Shown here one piece after another: positions 22,174 through 29,736 of a stretch of 36,341 nucleotides of DNA. Source of the DNA: Prevotella sp. (GTDB lineage Bacteria; Bacteroidota; Bacteroidia; Bacteroidales; Bacteroidaceae); contig JAFUZD010000097.1 in the NCBI GenBank assembly GCA_017476785.1, positions 1 through 36,341 of the forward strand, read 5' to 3'. Position numbers and translations under genes: made by a program. Position 1 is the stretch's first letter. Each line of letters begins with the position of its first letter. The notes under the pieces are model-generated. The model ran no database searches. It was not told the DNA's origin and saw nothing but the letters and a program-made list of their open reading frames with translations.

Positions 22174-23616
22174 TTATTTAAAATGTTTTCCGATGACAGG
22201 CAGCTGGTGCAGCGGGAAGTCACGCTTCACGATGACGGCCGTGAACACGGCGATGCAGAGCGTGTTGAAGGCGATGCGGCCGGCTGTCGGCAGCTCGAAG
22301 TGGCGGCCGGCATAGCGCATCAGCAAGAACATCCACAGGGCCAGTGCCGTGTAGATGGCAATGTCGCGCAGCGGATAGCTGATTTTATAGTAGTGCTGGC
22401 CAACGAAGTAAGAGAGCGTCATTGCCGTGGCATAGCCGGCAAATCCCGCCCACGCGCAGGCCATATATCCATAGCGCGGCACGAAGACGACGTTGATGAG
22501 CACCAGCACGGCGCAGCCGATGCCCGAGAACCACGCCCCCCAGACGGTGCGGTCGGTCAGCTTGTACCAGAACGACAGGTTGAAGTAGACGCCCATCATT
22601 ATCTCGGCGGCCATCACGATGGGCACCACGCGCAGTCCGCTCCAGAAGCTGCGGCCGATGATATACTTCAGGATGTCCAGATAGCCCACGACCACGAGGA
22701 AGGCCAGCAGCGTGAAGATGATGAAGTATTTCATTGCTGCGGCGTAGGTCTCGCGGTTGTCGCGCTCCTGCGCCTTACCGAAGACGAAAGGCTCGTAGGC
22801 ATAGCGGAAGGCCTGCGTAATCATTGCCATAATCATTGCTATCTTCGAGGCCGCGCCGTAGATGCCCAGCTGGTCGCGGGCGTCGCTGCCGTGGTAGAGG
22901 TAGGGAAACAGTATCTTGTCGGCCGTCTGGTTCAGTATGCCGGCGATGCCCAGTATCAGGATGGGCCACGCGTAGCCGAGCATCTGGCGCAGCAGGGCTG
23001 CGTCGAAGGTGTAGCGGAAGCCGGTCAGCTCGCGCCAGAAGCAGAACGTGATGCTGGCCGTGCAGGCCAGATTGATGTAGAAGGCGTAGCCCACGTCGTG
23101 GCCGTCCATCAAGACGTAGTAGCCGAGGTTGAGCGCGATGTTGAGGACAATGAAGAGCAGCTTCAGCGCAGCAAACTTCAGTGCCTTCTTCTGCTGGCGC
23201 AGGTAGGCAAAGGGAATGCACTGGAAGGCGTCAATGGCCACCGTGGTAAAAATCACCCATACGTATTGCGGGTGGTCCGCATAGCCGAGCAGGCCCGACA
23301 GCGGGCGCAGGAAAAGGAACACCAGTGCGACGAAGAGCACCGACGTGGTGCCGATGCTGATCAGCGTGGTGGAGTAGACGCGCTGTGCGTCCTGCCCCTC
23401 TTTGTTGGCATAGCGGAAGAAGGTGGTCTCCATTCCGTAGGTCAGCAGGATGAGCAGCAGTGCCGTGTAGGCGTATAGATTGGTAATGATGCCGTAGTCG
23501 TCGGTGGCCATCTTGGCCGTGTAGAGCGGCACGAGCAGATAGTTCAGGAAGCGGCCCACGATGCTCGACAGCCCGTAGATCGCCGTATCTTTTGCGAGCG
23601 ATTTGAGATTTGCCAT
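22174..23616 (-). CDS. Polysaccharide flippase of the Wzx/MATE superfamily
   Basis: This 480-residue integral membrane protein has about 12-14 hydrophobic segments and the N-terminal motif of polysaccharide biosynthesis exporters (KDTAIYGLSSIVGRFLNYLL, then VPLYT). The central part has LGIYGAASKIAMIMAM and YEPFVFGKAQE, also common in this family in Bacteroidetes. It would move lipid-linked sugar units across the inner membrane for capsule, O-antigen or exopolysaccharide. No glycosyltransferase genes accompany it here, so its partner pathway must lie elsewhere. It sits 9 bases after the SpmAB-like gene and 13 bases before the S46 peptidase gene, in one operon whose members have no obvious common pathway. 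Confidence 0.88.
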   Translation of the reverse strand: MANLKSLAKDTAIYGLSSIVGRFLNYLLVPLYTAKMATDDYGIITNLYAYTALLLILLTYGMETTFFRYANKEGQDAQRVYSTTLISIGTTSVLFVALVFLFLRPLSGLLGYADHPQYVWVIFTTVAIDAFQCIPFAYLRQQKKALKFAALKLLFIVLNIALNLGYYVLMDGHDVGYAFYINLACTASITFCFWRELTGFRYTFDAALLRQMLGYAWPILILGIAGILNQTADKILFPYLYHGSDARDQLGIYGAASKIAMIMAMITQAFRYAYEPFVFGKAQERDNRETYAAAMKYFIIFTLLAFLVVVGYLDILKYIIGRSFWSGLRVVPIVMAAEIMMGVYFNLSFWYKLTDRTVWGAWFSGIGCAVLVLINVVFVPRYGYMACAWAGFAGYATAMTLSYFVGQHYYKISYPLRDIAIYTALALWMFLLMRYAGRHFELPTAGRIAFNTLCIAVFTAVIVKRDFPLHQLPVIGKHFK

Positions 23617-23625
23617 ATTTCTTTC

Positions 23626-24861
23626 TTAATTTCCGAAGAACAGATAACAGATGCCGACGGCGGCAATGATGCCGGCCAAGTCGGCCAGCAGGCCGCAGGC
23701 CACGGCGTGGCGCGTATGGCGGATGCCCACACTGCCGAAGTAGACGGCGAGGATGTAGAACGTCGTGTCGGTGGAGCCTTGGAACACGCAGCTCAGGCGT
23801 CCCACGAACGAGTCGGCCCTGTAGGTGGTCATTGCGTCGACCATCATTCCGCGGGCACCGCTGCCCGAGAGGGGCTTCATCAGTGCCGTGGGCAGTGCGC
23901 CCACAAACTGGCTGTCCAGTCCGGCGGCTTCTACCGTCCGCTGGATGCCGCTGATGAGCATATCCATCGCTCCCGAGGCGCGGAACACGCCGATGGCCAC
24001 CAGTATGGCCACCAGATAGGGAATGATGCGCACGGCCGTCTGGAAGCCGTCCTTAGCCCCCTCTACGAAGGCGTCGTACACGTTGACGCGCTTACGCATA
24101 CCGGCTATGATGAAGCCTACGATGATGGTCATCAGCAGGATGTTGGCCGACGTGGTACTCACGCGGTTCATCAGCACCGAGTCCATCTGGCCGAATCCCC
24201 AGATGACGGCAGCCACGGCGAGGCTCAGCAGGCCCAGCGTGACCAGCATCGTGCGGTTGAGCAGGTTGATGTGCTGGTAGAGCGAGGTGATGATGATGCC
24301 CGCCACGGTCGAGAAGAACGTGGCCAGCAGGATGGGGATAAAGATATCGGTGGGCTGTGCGGCACCCAGTTGTGCGCGGTACACCATAATGCTGACAGGG
24401 ATGAGCGTCAGTCCGCTGGTGTTCAGCACGAGGAACATTATCATCGGGTTGGTGGCCGTCTCTTTCTTCGGGTTCAGCTCTTGCAGCTGTTCCATCGCCT
24501 TCAGCCCCAGTGGTGTGGCGGCATTGTCGAGCCCCAGCATATTGGCGGCAATGTTCATAAAGATGCTGCCCGTCACGGGGTGGCCCTTCGGAATGTCAGG
24601 AAACAGGCGGGTGAATATGGGCGAGAGCACCCGCGCCAGTACGTTGACCACGCCGCCCCGTTCGCCAATCTTCATTATGCCCAGCCAGAGTGCCAGCACG
24701 CCCGTCAGTCCGAGCGATATCTCAAACGCGGTTTTCGACGACGAGAACGTGGCGTCAATCATTGCCGGGAACACATCGAAGTCGCCCCAGCACACCAGCT
24801 TTACCACTGCGATGATGAAGGCAGTGAGGAAGAATGCTATCCAGATGTAATTCAGTACCAT
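23626..24861 (-). CDS. SpmA/SpmB-like fused membrane protein (nucleoside recognition domain)
   Basis: This 411-residue membrane protein has two homologous halves matching the spore maturation proteins SpmA and SpmB, which carry the Gate/nucleoside-recognition domain. The first half has GSIFMNIAANMLGLDNAATPL; the second has FVGALPTALMKPLSGSGARG and CVFQGSTDTTFYILAVYFG. In sporulating Firmicutes these are two genes; fused forms occur in non-sporulating Bacteroidetes, where their role is unclear. It is the first gene of the operon with the flippase and the S46 peptidase. A TTG-started frame from 24879 would begin inside the promoter box (24877-24884), so ATG 24861 (MVLNYIWIAF) is the likely start. 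Confidence 0.88.
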   Translation of the reverse strand: MVLNYIWIAFFLTAFIIAVVKLVCWGDFDVFPAMIDATFSSSKTAFEISLGLTGVLALWLGIMKIGERGGVVNVLARVLSPIFTRLFPDIPKGHPVTGSIFMNIAANMLGLDNAATPLGLKAMEQLQELNPKKETATNPMIMFLVLNTSGLTLIPVSIMVYRAQLGAAQPTDIFIPILLATFFSTVAGIIITSLYQHINLLNRTMLVTLGLLSLAVAAVIWGFGQMDSVLMNRVSTTSANILLMTIIVGFIIAGMRKRVNVYDAFVEGAKDGFQTAVRIIPYLVAILVAIGVFRASGAMDMLISGIQRTVEAAGLDSQFVGALPTALMKPLSGSGARGMMVDAMTTYRADSFVGRLSCVFQGSTDTTFYILAVYFGSVGIRHTRHAVACGLLADLAGIIAAVGICYLFFGN

Positions 24862-24876
24862 AATTCTTATTGCCTG

Positions 24877-24884
24877 CAAAGGTA
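24877..24884 (-). promoter_or_regulatory. Promoter box for the SpmAB-flippase-S46 operon
   Basis: The minus strand reads TACCTTTG (TAnnTTTG), 16 bases before the chosen ATG. No clear -33 TTG was seen. Confidence 0.65.
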
Positions 24885-24963
24885 CGCTTTTTTCGCGAAA
24901 GCAGTGCAGGATTGCCGATTTTTCGTAGGGTCCGGCCGGCAGGGCAGGCCCTGCATAGGGGCG

Positions 24964-26283
24964 TTAGGCAGCGGTTCTGGTGCGGTTGAAGGTGCGCCAG
25001 CCGTAGACGGTGATGACGATGAAGCAGAAGAGCGGCAGCAGGAACGACACGTTGACGGCCGGCATCGACCCGATGGTCTGCTGGTCGATGATGCTGGCCT
25101 GTAGCGGGGGCAGCACGCTGCCGCCGAGGATGGCCATAATCAGGCCGGCCGCGCCGAACTTGGCATCGTCGCCCAGTCCCTGCAGGGCAATGCCATAGAT
25201 GGTGGGGAACATCAGCGACATACAGGCCGACACGCCCACGAGGCAGTAGAGTCCCCAGCGGCCGTCGATGAGGATGACGCCGGCACACAGCGCGATGGCC
25301 ACGACGGCCAGCAGTGCCAGCAGCGCACCGGCATTGACGAACTTGAGGAAGTAGGTGCACACAAAGCGGCTGCTCACGAAGATGGCCATTGCTATGATGT
25401 TGTAGCGCTGCGACAGCACTTCGGCCGCCTGCTCCGTCATTCCCTCGTTCATCAGCACGCGCGTGCCGTACTGGATGATAAACGTCCAGCACATAATCTG
25501 CGCACCCACGTAGAAGAACTGTGCCACCACGCCCTCGCGGTAATACTTGATGCCGAAGATGCGGCGCAGCGTGGGGCCGAGGTCGATGCTGTGGTTCTGG
25601 TCGGCATTGTGGGGCATCCGGGCAAACCAGATGACGCAGAACATAATGGCAATGACGAGGCCTATCATCAGGTAGGGGCCGATGAGCACCGACAGGTCGC
25701 TGTCGCGCATCGCTGCAAAGTCGGCGTCGCTCAGCTGGGCCCGTTCCTCGGTCGACATCGGGTTGAGGCGTGCTTGGATGAAGTTCATTGCCACGTACAT
25801 TCCGCACAGCGAGCCCATCGGGTTGAAGCACTGTGCCAGATTGAGCCGCCGCGTGCTGGTCTCCTCGCTGCCCATCGACAGGATGTAGGGGTTGCAGCTG
25901 GTCTCGAGGAACGACAGGCCGCAGGTCAGGATGAAGTAGGCAATGAGGAAGGGATAGTAGGTGCCCGTCAGCTTGGCGGGGAAGAAGAGCAGCGCGCCGA
26001 TGGCGTAGAGCCCCAGCCCCATCAGCACGCCGGCCTTATAGGAATACTTGCGGATGAACATCGCAGCGGGAAAGGCCATTGCGAAGTAGCCTCCATAGAA
26101 AGCCACCTGCACCAGCGCGCCGTCGGTCACGCTCATCCTGAATATCTTAGAGAAGGCCTTGACCATCGGGTTGGTGATGTCGTTGGCAAAGCCCCACAGG
26201 GCGAAGCACGACGTGACGAGGATGAAAGGCAGCACGTAGCTGATGCCGTCCTTATGCAGAATAGAGTGGTTGTTGCTTTCCAT
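24964..26283 (-). CDS. FucP-like sugar:H+ symporter (MFS)
   Basis: This 439-residue twelve-segment transporter belongs to the FucP/glucose-galactose branch of the major facilitator superfamily. Typical features are CFALWGFANDITNPMVKAFS in the first segment, the segment GGYFAMAFPAAMFIRKYSYKAG, the central LETSCNPYIL, and NLAQCFNPMGSLCGM. E. coli FucP imports L-fucose with protons; relatives in this group import fucose, galactose, glucose or other hexoses, and the sugar cannot be decided here. No fucose or galactose catabolic genes are adjacent. ATG 26283 starts the normal N-terminus (MESNNHSILHKDGISYVLPF); upstream in-frame codons to 26427 cross a terminator hairpin and are not believed to be translated. 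The leader is about 345 bases long. Confidence 0.9.
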   Translation of the reverse strand: MESNNHSILHKDGISYVLPFILVTSCFALWGFANDITNPMVKAFSKIFRMSVTDGALVQVAFYGGYFAMAFPAAMFIRKYSYKAGVLMGLGLYAIGALLFFPAKLTGTYYPFLIAYFILTCGLSFLETSCNPYILSMGSEETSTRRLNLAQCFNPMGSLCGMYVAMNFIQARLNPMSTEERAQLSDADFAAMRDSDLSVLIGPYLMIGLVIAIMFCVIWFARMPHNADQNHSIDLGPTLRRIFGIKYYREGVVAQFFYVGAQIMCWTFIIQYGTRVLMNEGMTEQAAEVLSQRYNIIAMAIFVSSRFVCTYFLKFVNAGALLALLAVVAIALCAGVILIDGRWGLYCLVGVSACMSLMFPTIYGIALQGLGDDAKFGAAGLIMAILGGSVLPPLQASIIDQQTIGSMPAVNVSFLLPLFCFIVITVYGWRTFNRTRTAA

Positions 26284-26386
26284 TTCGGCTTGTTGTTTTA
26301 GTAGTTTGATAGGATTTGATGGCGCGAAGATAAGCAAAAATATTGAGAAAGCGCACGTTGCAGCCCGAAAAAACGGGCAGCGGTGC

Positions 26387-26424
26387 AAAAAAGATACAGC
26401 CATCGGAACTCTTTCCGACGGCTG
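26387..26424 (-). terminator. Intrinsic terminator inside the FucP-like gene leader
   Basis: On the minus strand CAGCCGTCGGAA and TTCCGATGGCTG form a 12-bp stem (one G-T pair) with an AGAG loop, followed by TATCTTTTTT. It stands between the promoter at 26634 and the start codon at 26283. Flanking GCGGTGC and GCACCGC could form an outer stem that encloses the T-run, giving an alternative fold. Confidence 0.85.
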
Positions 26425-26627
26425 CACCGCTTATTTGTTTCTATCTTTCTCTGATATTAAGGAGCTCACGCCCCATCATTGTTATCCTTTTTCCAATCTT
26501 TTGTCTTTACCTTAGTACTAACTTACCTATCTACTGCGAAACAAATCTAATTACCAATAACTAAAAACCTAAAACTATAAATATAACTACTAACCTAAAA
26601 CAAATTTCTAACTTTTTTGTCCTTTTG
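26395..26627 (-). ncRNA. Candidate leader or small RNA (about 230 nt) upstream of the FucP-like gene
   Basis: This AT-rich stretch is bounded by a good promoter (TACCTTTG at 26634-26641 with a TTG 19 bases upstream) and an intrinsic terminator (26387-26424), both on the minus strand. No convincing reading frame lies between them. It would give a transcript of about 230 nucleotides ending before the transporter gene, either a small RNA or an attenuated leader that is read through under some condition. I do not recognise a known RNA family in it. The rest of the gap up to 26866 is unique sequence (26642-26769) and a 22-bp tandem repeat. Confidence 0.45.
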
Positions 26628-26633
26628 ACGATG

Positions 26634-26641
26634 CAAAGGTA
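26634..26641 (-). promoter_or_regulatory. Promoter box of the FucP-like gene leader
   Basis: The minus strand reads TACCTTTG with TTG exactly 19 bases upstream, a full match to the Bacteroidetes -33/-7 pattern. It lies about 350 bases before the transporter start codon. Confidence 0.75.
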
Positions 26642-26769
26642 AGCAGGATTGACCAAATGGCAATGGATTGTAAGGGCGAAAAGGCCAAAAAAGGCGTTCT
26701 TCTTGACCTAAATCAACATCTTGTGTGCGTGCACAGCAGCGTTTCAGCGGGTCAAGCGGGGGACCGGAC

Positions 26770-26857
26770 GGGCGGCTGCCGAGCATTTGGTGGGCGGCTG
26801 CCGAGCGTATGGCGGGCAGCTGTCGAGCGTTTGACGAGCGGCTGGTGGGCACTTGTC
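26770..26857. repeat. 22-bp tandem repeat, four copies
   Basis: Four degenerate 22-bp units lie end to end at 26770-26791, 26792-26813, 26814-26835 and 26836-26857. The core GGGCGGCTGCCGAGC is identical in the first two and diverges in the third and fourth. It ends 8 bases before the 3' end of the DUF3943 gene. Confidence 0.8.
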
Positions 26858-26865
26858 AGGCGTTA

Positions 26866-29277
26866 TCAGAGGTGATAGGCCAGTCCGAGCCTCACTTCGA
26901 AGGTGCGCGCGTTGATGTCGTCGTAGTATTTGTAGTGAGTGCGGCGGGTGAAGTAGGAGCCCGACAGCACCACACTGAGCTGCTGGCGTACGTCGAACTC
27001 CACGATGGGGTTGACGACCAGCAGGCGCGCATTGCCGCGGTCGCCCTGTGCGTTGAGGTAGATGGGGTCGATGGTGGCGAGGTCTTTGCCCTCGTAGCCC
27101 TTCCACGTATAGAGCTGGAAGTATTTGGCGTGCAGGATGAAGCGGCCGAAGTTGCGCAGCTCCAAGTGGGTCTTCGACTTGATGCTGAACCCGCTGCCCA
27201 TATTGTAGTCGCGGTCTATGATGTTGTAGTAGTCGCTCTTGGTGCCGCCGAGCAGGATGCCGCTCAGGAAGACGCGCTGCTCCAGCCGCGTCAGCGAGCC
27301 CACTTCGGGCAGCTGGAAGATGATGCCCGGGCCCAGTGCGGCGGCCTCGCTGATGCGGTAGGGCGTCAGGTCACTGCCGTCTTTGACGGGTTTGGAGTCG
27401 TAGTAGTTGAAGTGCTGGTAGATGCCCACCTCGGCGTTGACGCCCTTTCCCGAAATCATCGGCGTGCTCCAGATGCGGCCCAGCAGATGCAGTCCGTTGA
27501 TGATGGGCTGGTTGCCGCTCAGGCCGAAGGTGACCTCCGCGTCGAAGAAGTCGAATGGCCGGTTGTGCTCGCCCTCGTTGAGCGGGTCGCCGTATTCCAG
27601 ATAGAAGTTCAGGTAGGGGTTGTGCTCGCCGCGGAAGAGTGCGCCGTTGTCGGCCAGATAGCGGTCGCCGAAGGAGATAGCGAGGTCCACGGGATAGCGT
27701 GCGTGGTCGTGGTACAGATAGTGCTGCGCATCGTAGCGCCACGCCCGTCCGGTGATGATGCGGTTGAAGCCCTTCATCGGGTCGATGATGGTGGCTGCCG
27801 CCTCGCGCAGGAAGCGTCCGAAGCCCCGCTGGCGGTCGTTGAGTATGATGTCGCTGACGCGGTGCATCACCTCACCGATGCAGATGCCGCCCATCGTGGT
27901 GGCTATGAGGTCGTTGATGGCGGGTGGCTCTATCTCGCCGAAGAACTCCCACATCAGCGAGCCGCCCATCGCATAGGGGGCCGACTGCCAGAAGGAGAGG
28001 CCGTTGGAGCGGGCCGAGTTGTAGTACAGGTTGCCGTGGTAGGGGTGGGCAAAGAGGTTGGTGGAGAACTGGTCGTTGTCCCACACGAAGCCCTGCCGGA
28101 AGTTGTGGCGGATGGTGTGCAGCGTGGTCTGGGCAAAGTCTTCGTTGAGGACGAAGCGGTCGAAGCAGTGCACCAGCACGTTTACGCCCGCAGCCTCGGC
28201 GATGGCCGTCCACGGCCGCTTGGCTACGGCGGGTGCCATCAGTCCGTCGGCGGGCTCCTCGTCGCTGCGTGGCGGCAGGCCCGTGGCGTGCTGTCCGCTG
28301 CGGTTGTAGCGCCACGTCAGTCCCGCCTCCACCAGCGGTCGGCTGCGGTAGTGGCTGTTGTGGCGGTAGTAGCGGGTCTCGCCGAATCCGACGGCGGCAT
28401 AGGCGCCCAGCCGGGGGCTGATTTGGTAGTCGGCGTTGAGGCGTGCCTGCAACGAATAGAGGCGTTGAGGGCGGTCGGCCGTGTGGTGCTCGAAGGTCTC
28501 AATGTGGTAGTAGCCTATGTCGCCGCCCAGTGTCCATCGCTCGCCGAGGTGGAAATACTGGCCCAGCCGGTAGAACAGGGCTCCCGAGAACTTCTTGTCC
28601 AGTCCCATATAGTGCGTCCCGAGGCCGATGATGCTGTACGTGGAGCGGTTGCGGAAGCGCGCGGCGATGTTGAGCTTTGAGCTGGTGCCGCCGTAGAGCA
28701 TCAGGTCCACCGTCGTGTTCGGGTTCACGTTGACCAGTCCGATTTTGTGGGCCACCGTGTCGCGTGTGTAGTTCACGAGACCTATCTGCCAGCCGCGCGG
28801 GTGGCTGCGGGCCACGTTGACCAGTCCCACCTGCGAGCCGCTGAGCGAGTCGGTATAGTTGTAGGCCCCCAGCTGCAGGCCGCGCATCGTGGCCGACGAC
28901 ACGTTGAGCAGTGCCGCCAGCTGCACGCCGCGGTCCACGCCGGCAGCGATGTTGGTGATGCCGGCCAGCTGCACGCCGTGGATGGGCTGTATGGCGGCGT
29001 TCATCAGTCCGCTCAGCTGCAGTCCGTCCAGTCGTCCGGCCATATTGCCGATGGCGTTCACCTGCACGCCCCTTCCCACGTTGGCCGAGTTGCCCAGCAG
29101 GTTGAGCTGTAGGCCGCGCAGCGAGTCGGTGTGCGAGCGCAGTCCGAGCGAGAAGTTGGTGACGAGGGTAGAGTCGGGTGCCCGGTGGCTGACAGCCAGT
29201 CCGATGTTCTGTGCATTGGCGGTCGTGGCGACGGCCAGCACGGCAGCCGTCAAGTATCTTCTGAAGTCGGTCATCAT
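26866..29277 (-). CDS. DUF3943 outer-membrane-type protein with N-terminal GLQL-N repeats
   Basis: The 803-residue product has a signal peptide (1-22). Residues about 53-185 hold about nine repeats of 15-16 residues with the pattern G-(L/V)-Q-(L/V)-x3-x-N (for example RGVQVNAIGNMAGRLDG), which look like short beta-strands with turns. A beta-rich segment follows. Residues about 360-470 match DUF3943, with NLFAHPYHGNLYYNSARSNG and GGSLMWEFFGEIEPPAINDL. The C-terminal 300 residues are again alternating aromatic strands ending in AYHL, as in an outer-membrane barrel. Function is unknown; the make-up suggests a surface or outer-membrane protein. It has its own promoter at 29318-29325, and a tandem repeat lies just past its stop. 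The start may be either of two adjacent ATGs (29277 or 29274). Confidence 0.85.
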   Translation of the reverse strand: MMTDFRRYLTAAVLAVATTANAQNIGLAVSHRAPDSTLVTNFSLGLRSHTDSLRGLQLNLLGNSANVGRGVQVNAIGNMAGRLDGLQLSGLMNAAIQPIHGVQLAGITNIAAGVDRGVQLAALLNVSSATMRGLQLGAYNYTDSLSGSQVGLVNVARSHPRGWQIGLVNYTRDTVAHKIGLVNVNPNTTVDLMLYGGTSSKLNIAARFRNRSTYSIIGLGTHYMGLDKKFSGALFYRLGQYFHLGERWTLGGDIGYYHIETFEHHTADRPQRLYSLQARLNADYQISPRLGAYAAVGFGETRYYRHNSHYRSRPLVEAGLTWRYNRSGQHATGLPPRSDEEPADGLMAPAVAKRPWTAIAEAAGVNVLVHCFDRFVLNEDFAQTTLHTIRHNFRQGFVWDNDQFSTNLFAHPYHGNLYYNSARSNGLSFWQSAPYAMGGSLMWEFFGEIEPPAINDLIATTMGGICIGEVMHRVSDIILNDRQRGFGRFLREAAATIIDPMKGFNRIITGRAWRYDAQHYLYHDHARYPVDLAISFGDRYLADNGALFRGEHNPYLNFYLEYGDPLNEGEHNRPFDFFDAEVTFGLSGNQPIINGLHLLGRIWSTPMISGKGVNAEVGIYQHFNYYDSKPVKDGSDLTPYRISEAAALGPGIIFQLPEVGSLTRLEQRVFLSGILLGGTKSDYYNIIDRDYNMGSGFSIKSKTHLELRNFGRFILHAKYFQLYTWKGYEGKDLATIDPIYLNAQGDRGNARLLVVNPIVEFDVRQQLSVVLSGSYFTRRTHYKYYDDINARTFEVRLGLAYHL

Positions 29278-29317
29278 TATGGATGATGTTTTTAGGATAA
29301 TACGGTGGTTGTGCTTG

Positions 29318-29325
29318 CAAAGATA
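29318..29325 (-). promoter_or_regulatory. Promoter of the DUF3943 gene
   Basis: The minus strand reads TATCTTTG with TTTG exactly 19 bases upstream, a complete -33/-7 pair. It lies 41 bases before the ATG. Confidence 0.8.
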
Positions 29326-29388
29326 GTGAAATAATCTGAATGTACAAAGGCGTAGCGGCCTAAAAATGGGGGAGGGCTCGAGGGAGGG

Positions 29389-29512
29389 CTCGGAGCGCTC
29401 GGAGTGCTCGGAGACCTCGGAGACCTCGGAGAACTCGGAGACCTCGGAGAACTCGGAGAACTCGGAGAACTCGGAGCACTCAGAGAACTCCGAGCCCTCC
29501 GAGAGCTCCGAG
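29389..29512. repeat. 9-bp CTCGGAGNN tandem array with inverted cap, between divergent promoters
   Basis: About fourteen 9-bp units in CTCGGAGNN phase start at 29389; the last two bases are mostly AA or AC. From 29488 the orientation flips to CTCCGAG, and the array ends in CTCCGAGAGCTCCGAG (29497-29512), identical to the cap of the array inside the M16 gene. The array lies between the promoters of the DUF3943 gene (-) and the TlpA-like gene (+). Confidence 0.92.
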
Positions 29513-29535
29513 AATCACTCCCCTCGGCCCTTCCC

Positions 29536-29640
29536 CAGCCTCCGGAGCGATGCTCCGCGGCCGCGGGAGCGTCGCTCCGCAGGCTGCGGAGCATCACTCC
29601 CCGGCCTGCGGAGAAAAGCTTCCCAGCCTCCGAAGAACCT
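29536..29640. repeat. CTCCGGAGC-type palindromic repeats
   Basis: After the 9-bp array the gap continues with GC-rich copies of a different pattern, GCGGAGCATCACTCC and GGAGCGATGCTCCGC, alternately direct and inverted. They can fold into several short hairpins. No reading frame here is believable as a gene. The remainder (29641-29702) is unique sequence leading to the promoter at 29703. Confidence 0.6.
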
Positions 29641-29702
29641 CCGGATAAAGCTCTTCGCCACCTTTTTTCGGCAATTCGTTTGCCTATTTGCCAAATAGTC
29701 AG

Positions 29703-29710
29703 TATCTTTG
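29703..29710 (+). promoter_or_regulatory. Promoter of the TlpA-like / DUF3160-like gene pair
   Basis: TATCTTTG with TTTG 20 bases upstream, 27 bases before the ATG at 29737. Confidence 0.8.
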
Positions 29711-29736
29711 CAAAACGAAATTAAAACCAACCGACA

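Noticed and set aside
24939..24954. GCAGGGC-AG-GCCCTGC hairpin as terminator after the FucP-like gene
   Set aside because: The stem is only 7 bp and is not followed by a T-run in the direction of the gene.
26284..26427. 48-codon N-terminal extension of the FucP-like transporter
   Set aside because: It crosses the terminator hairpin and is not like transporter N-termini; ATG 26283 gives the usual start.
26725..28680. 651-codon plus-strand open frame opposite the DUF3943 gene
   Set aside because: Its sequence is Val/Ala/Glu/Arg-rich with no domain, and it runs through the 22-bp repeat; an antisense shadow.
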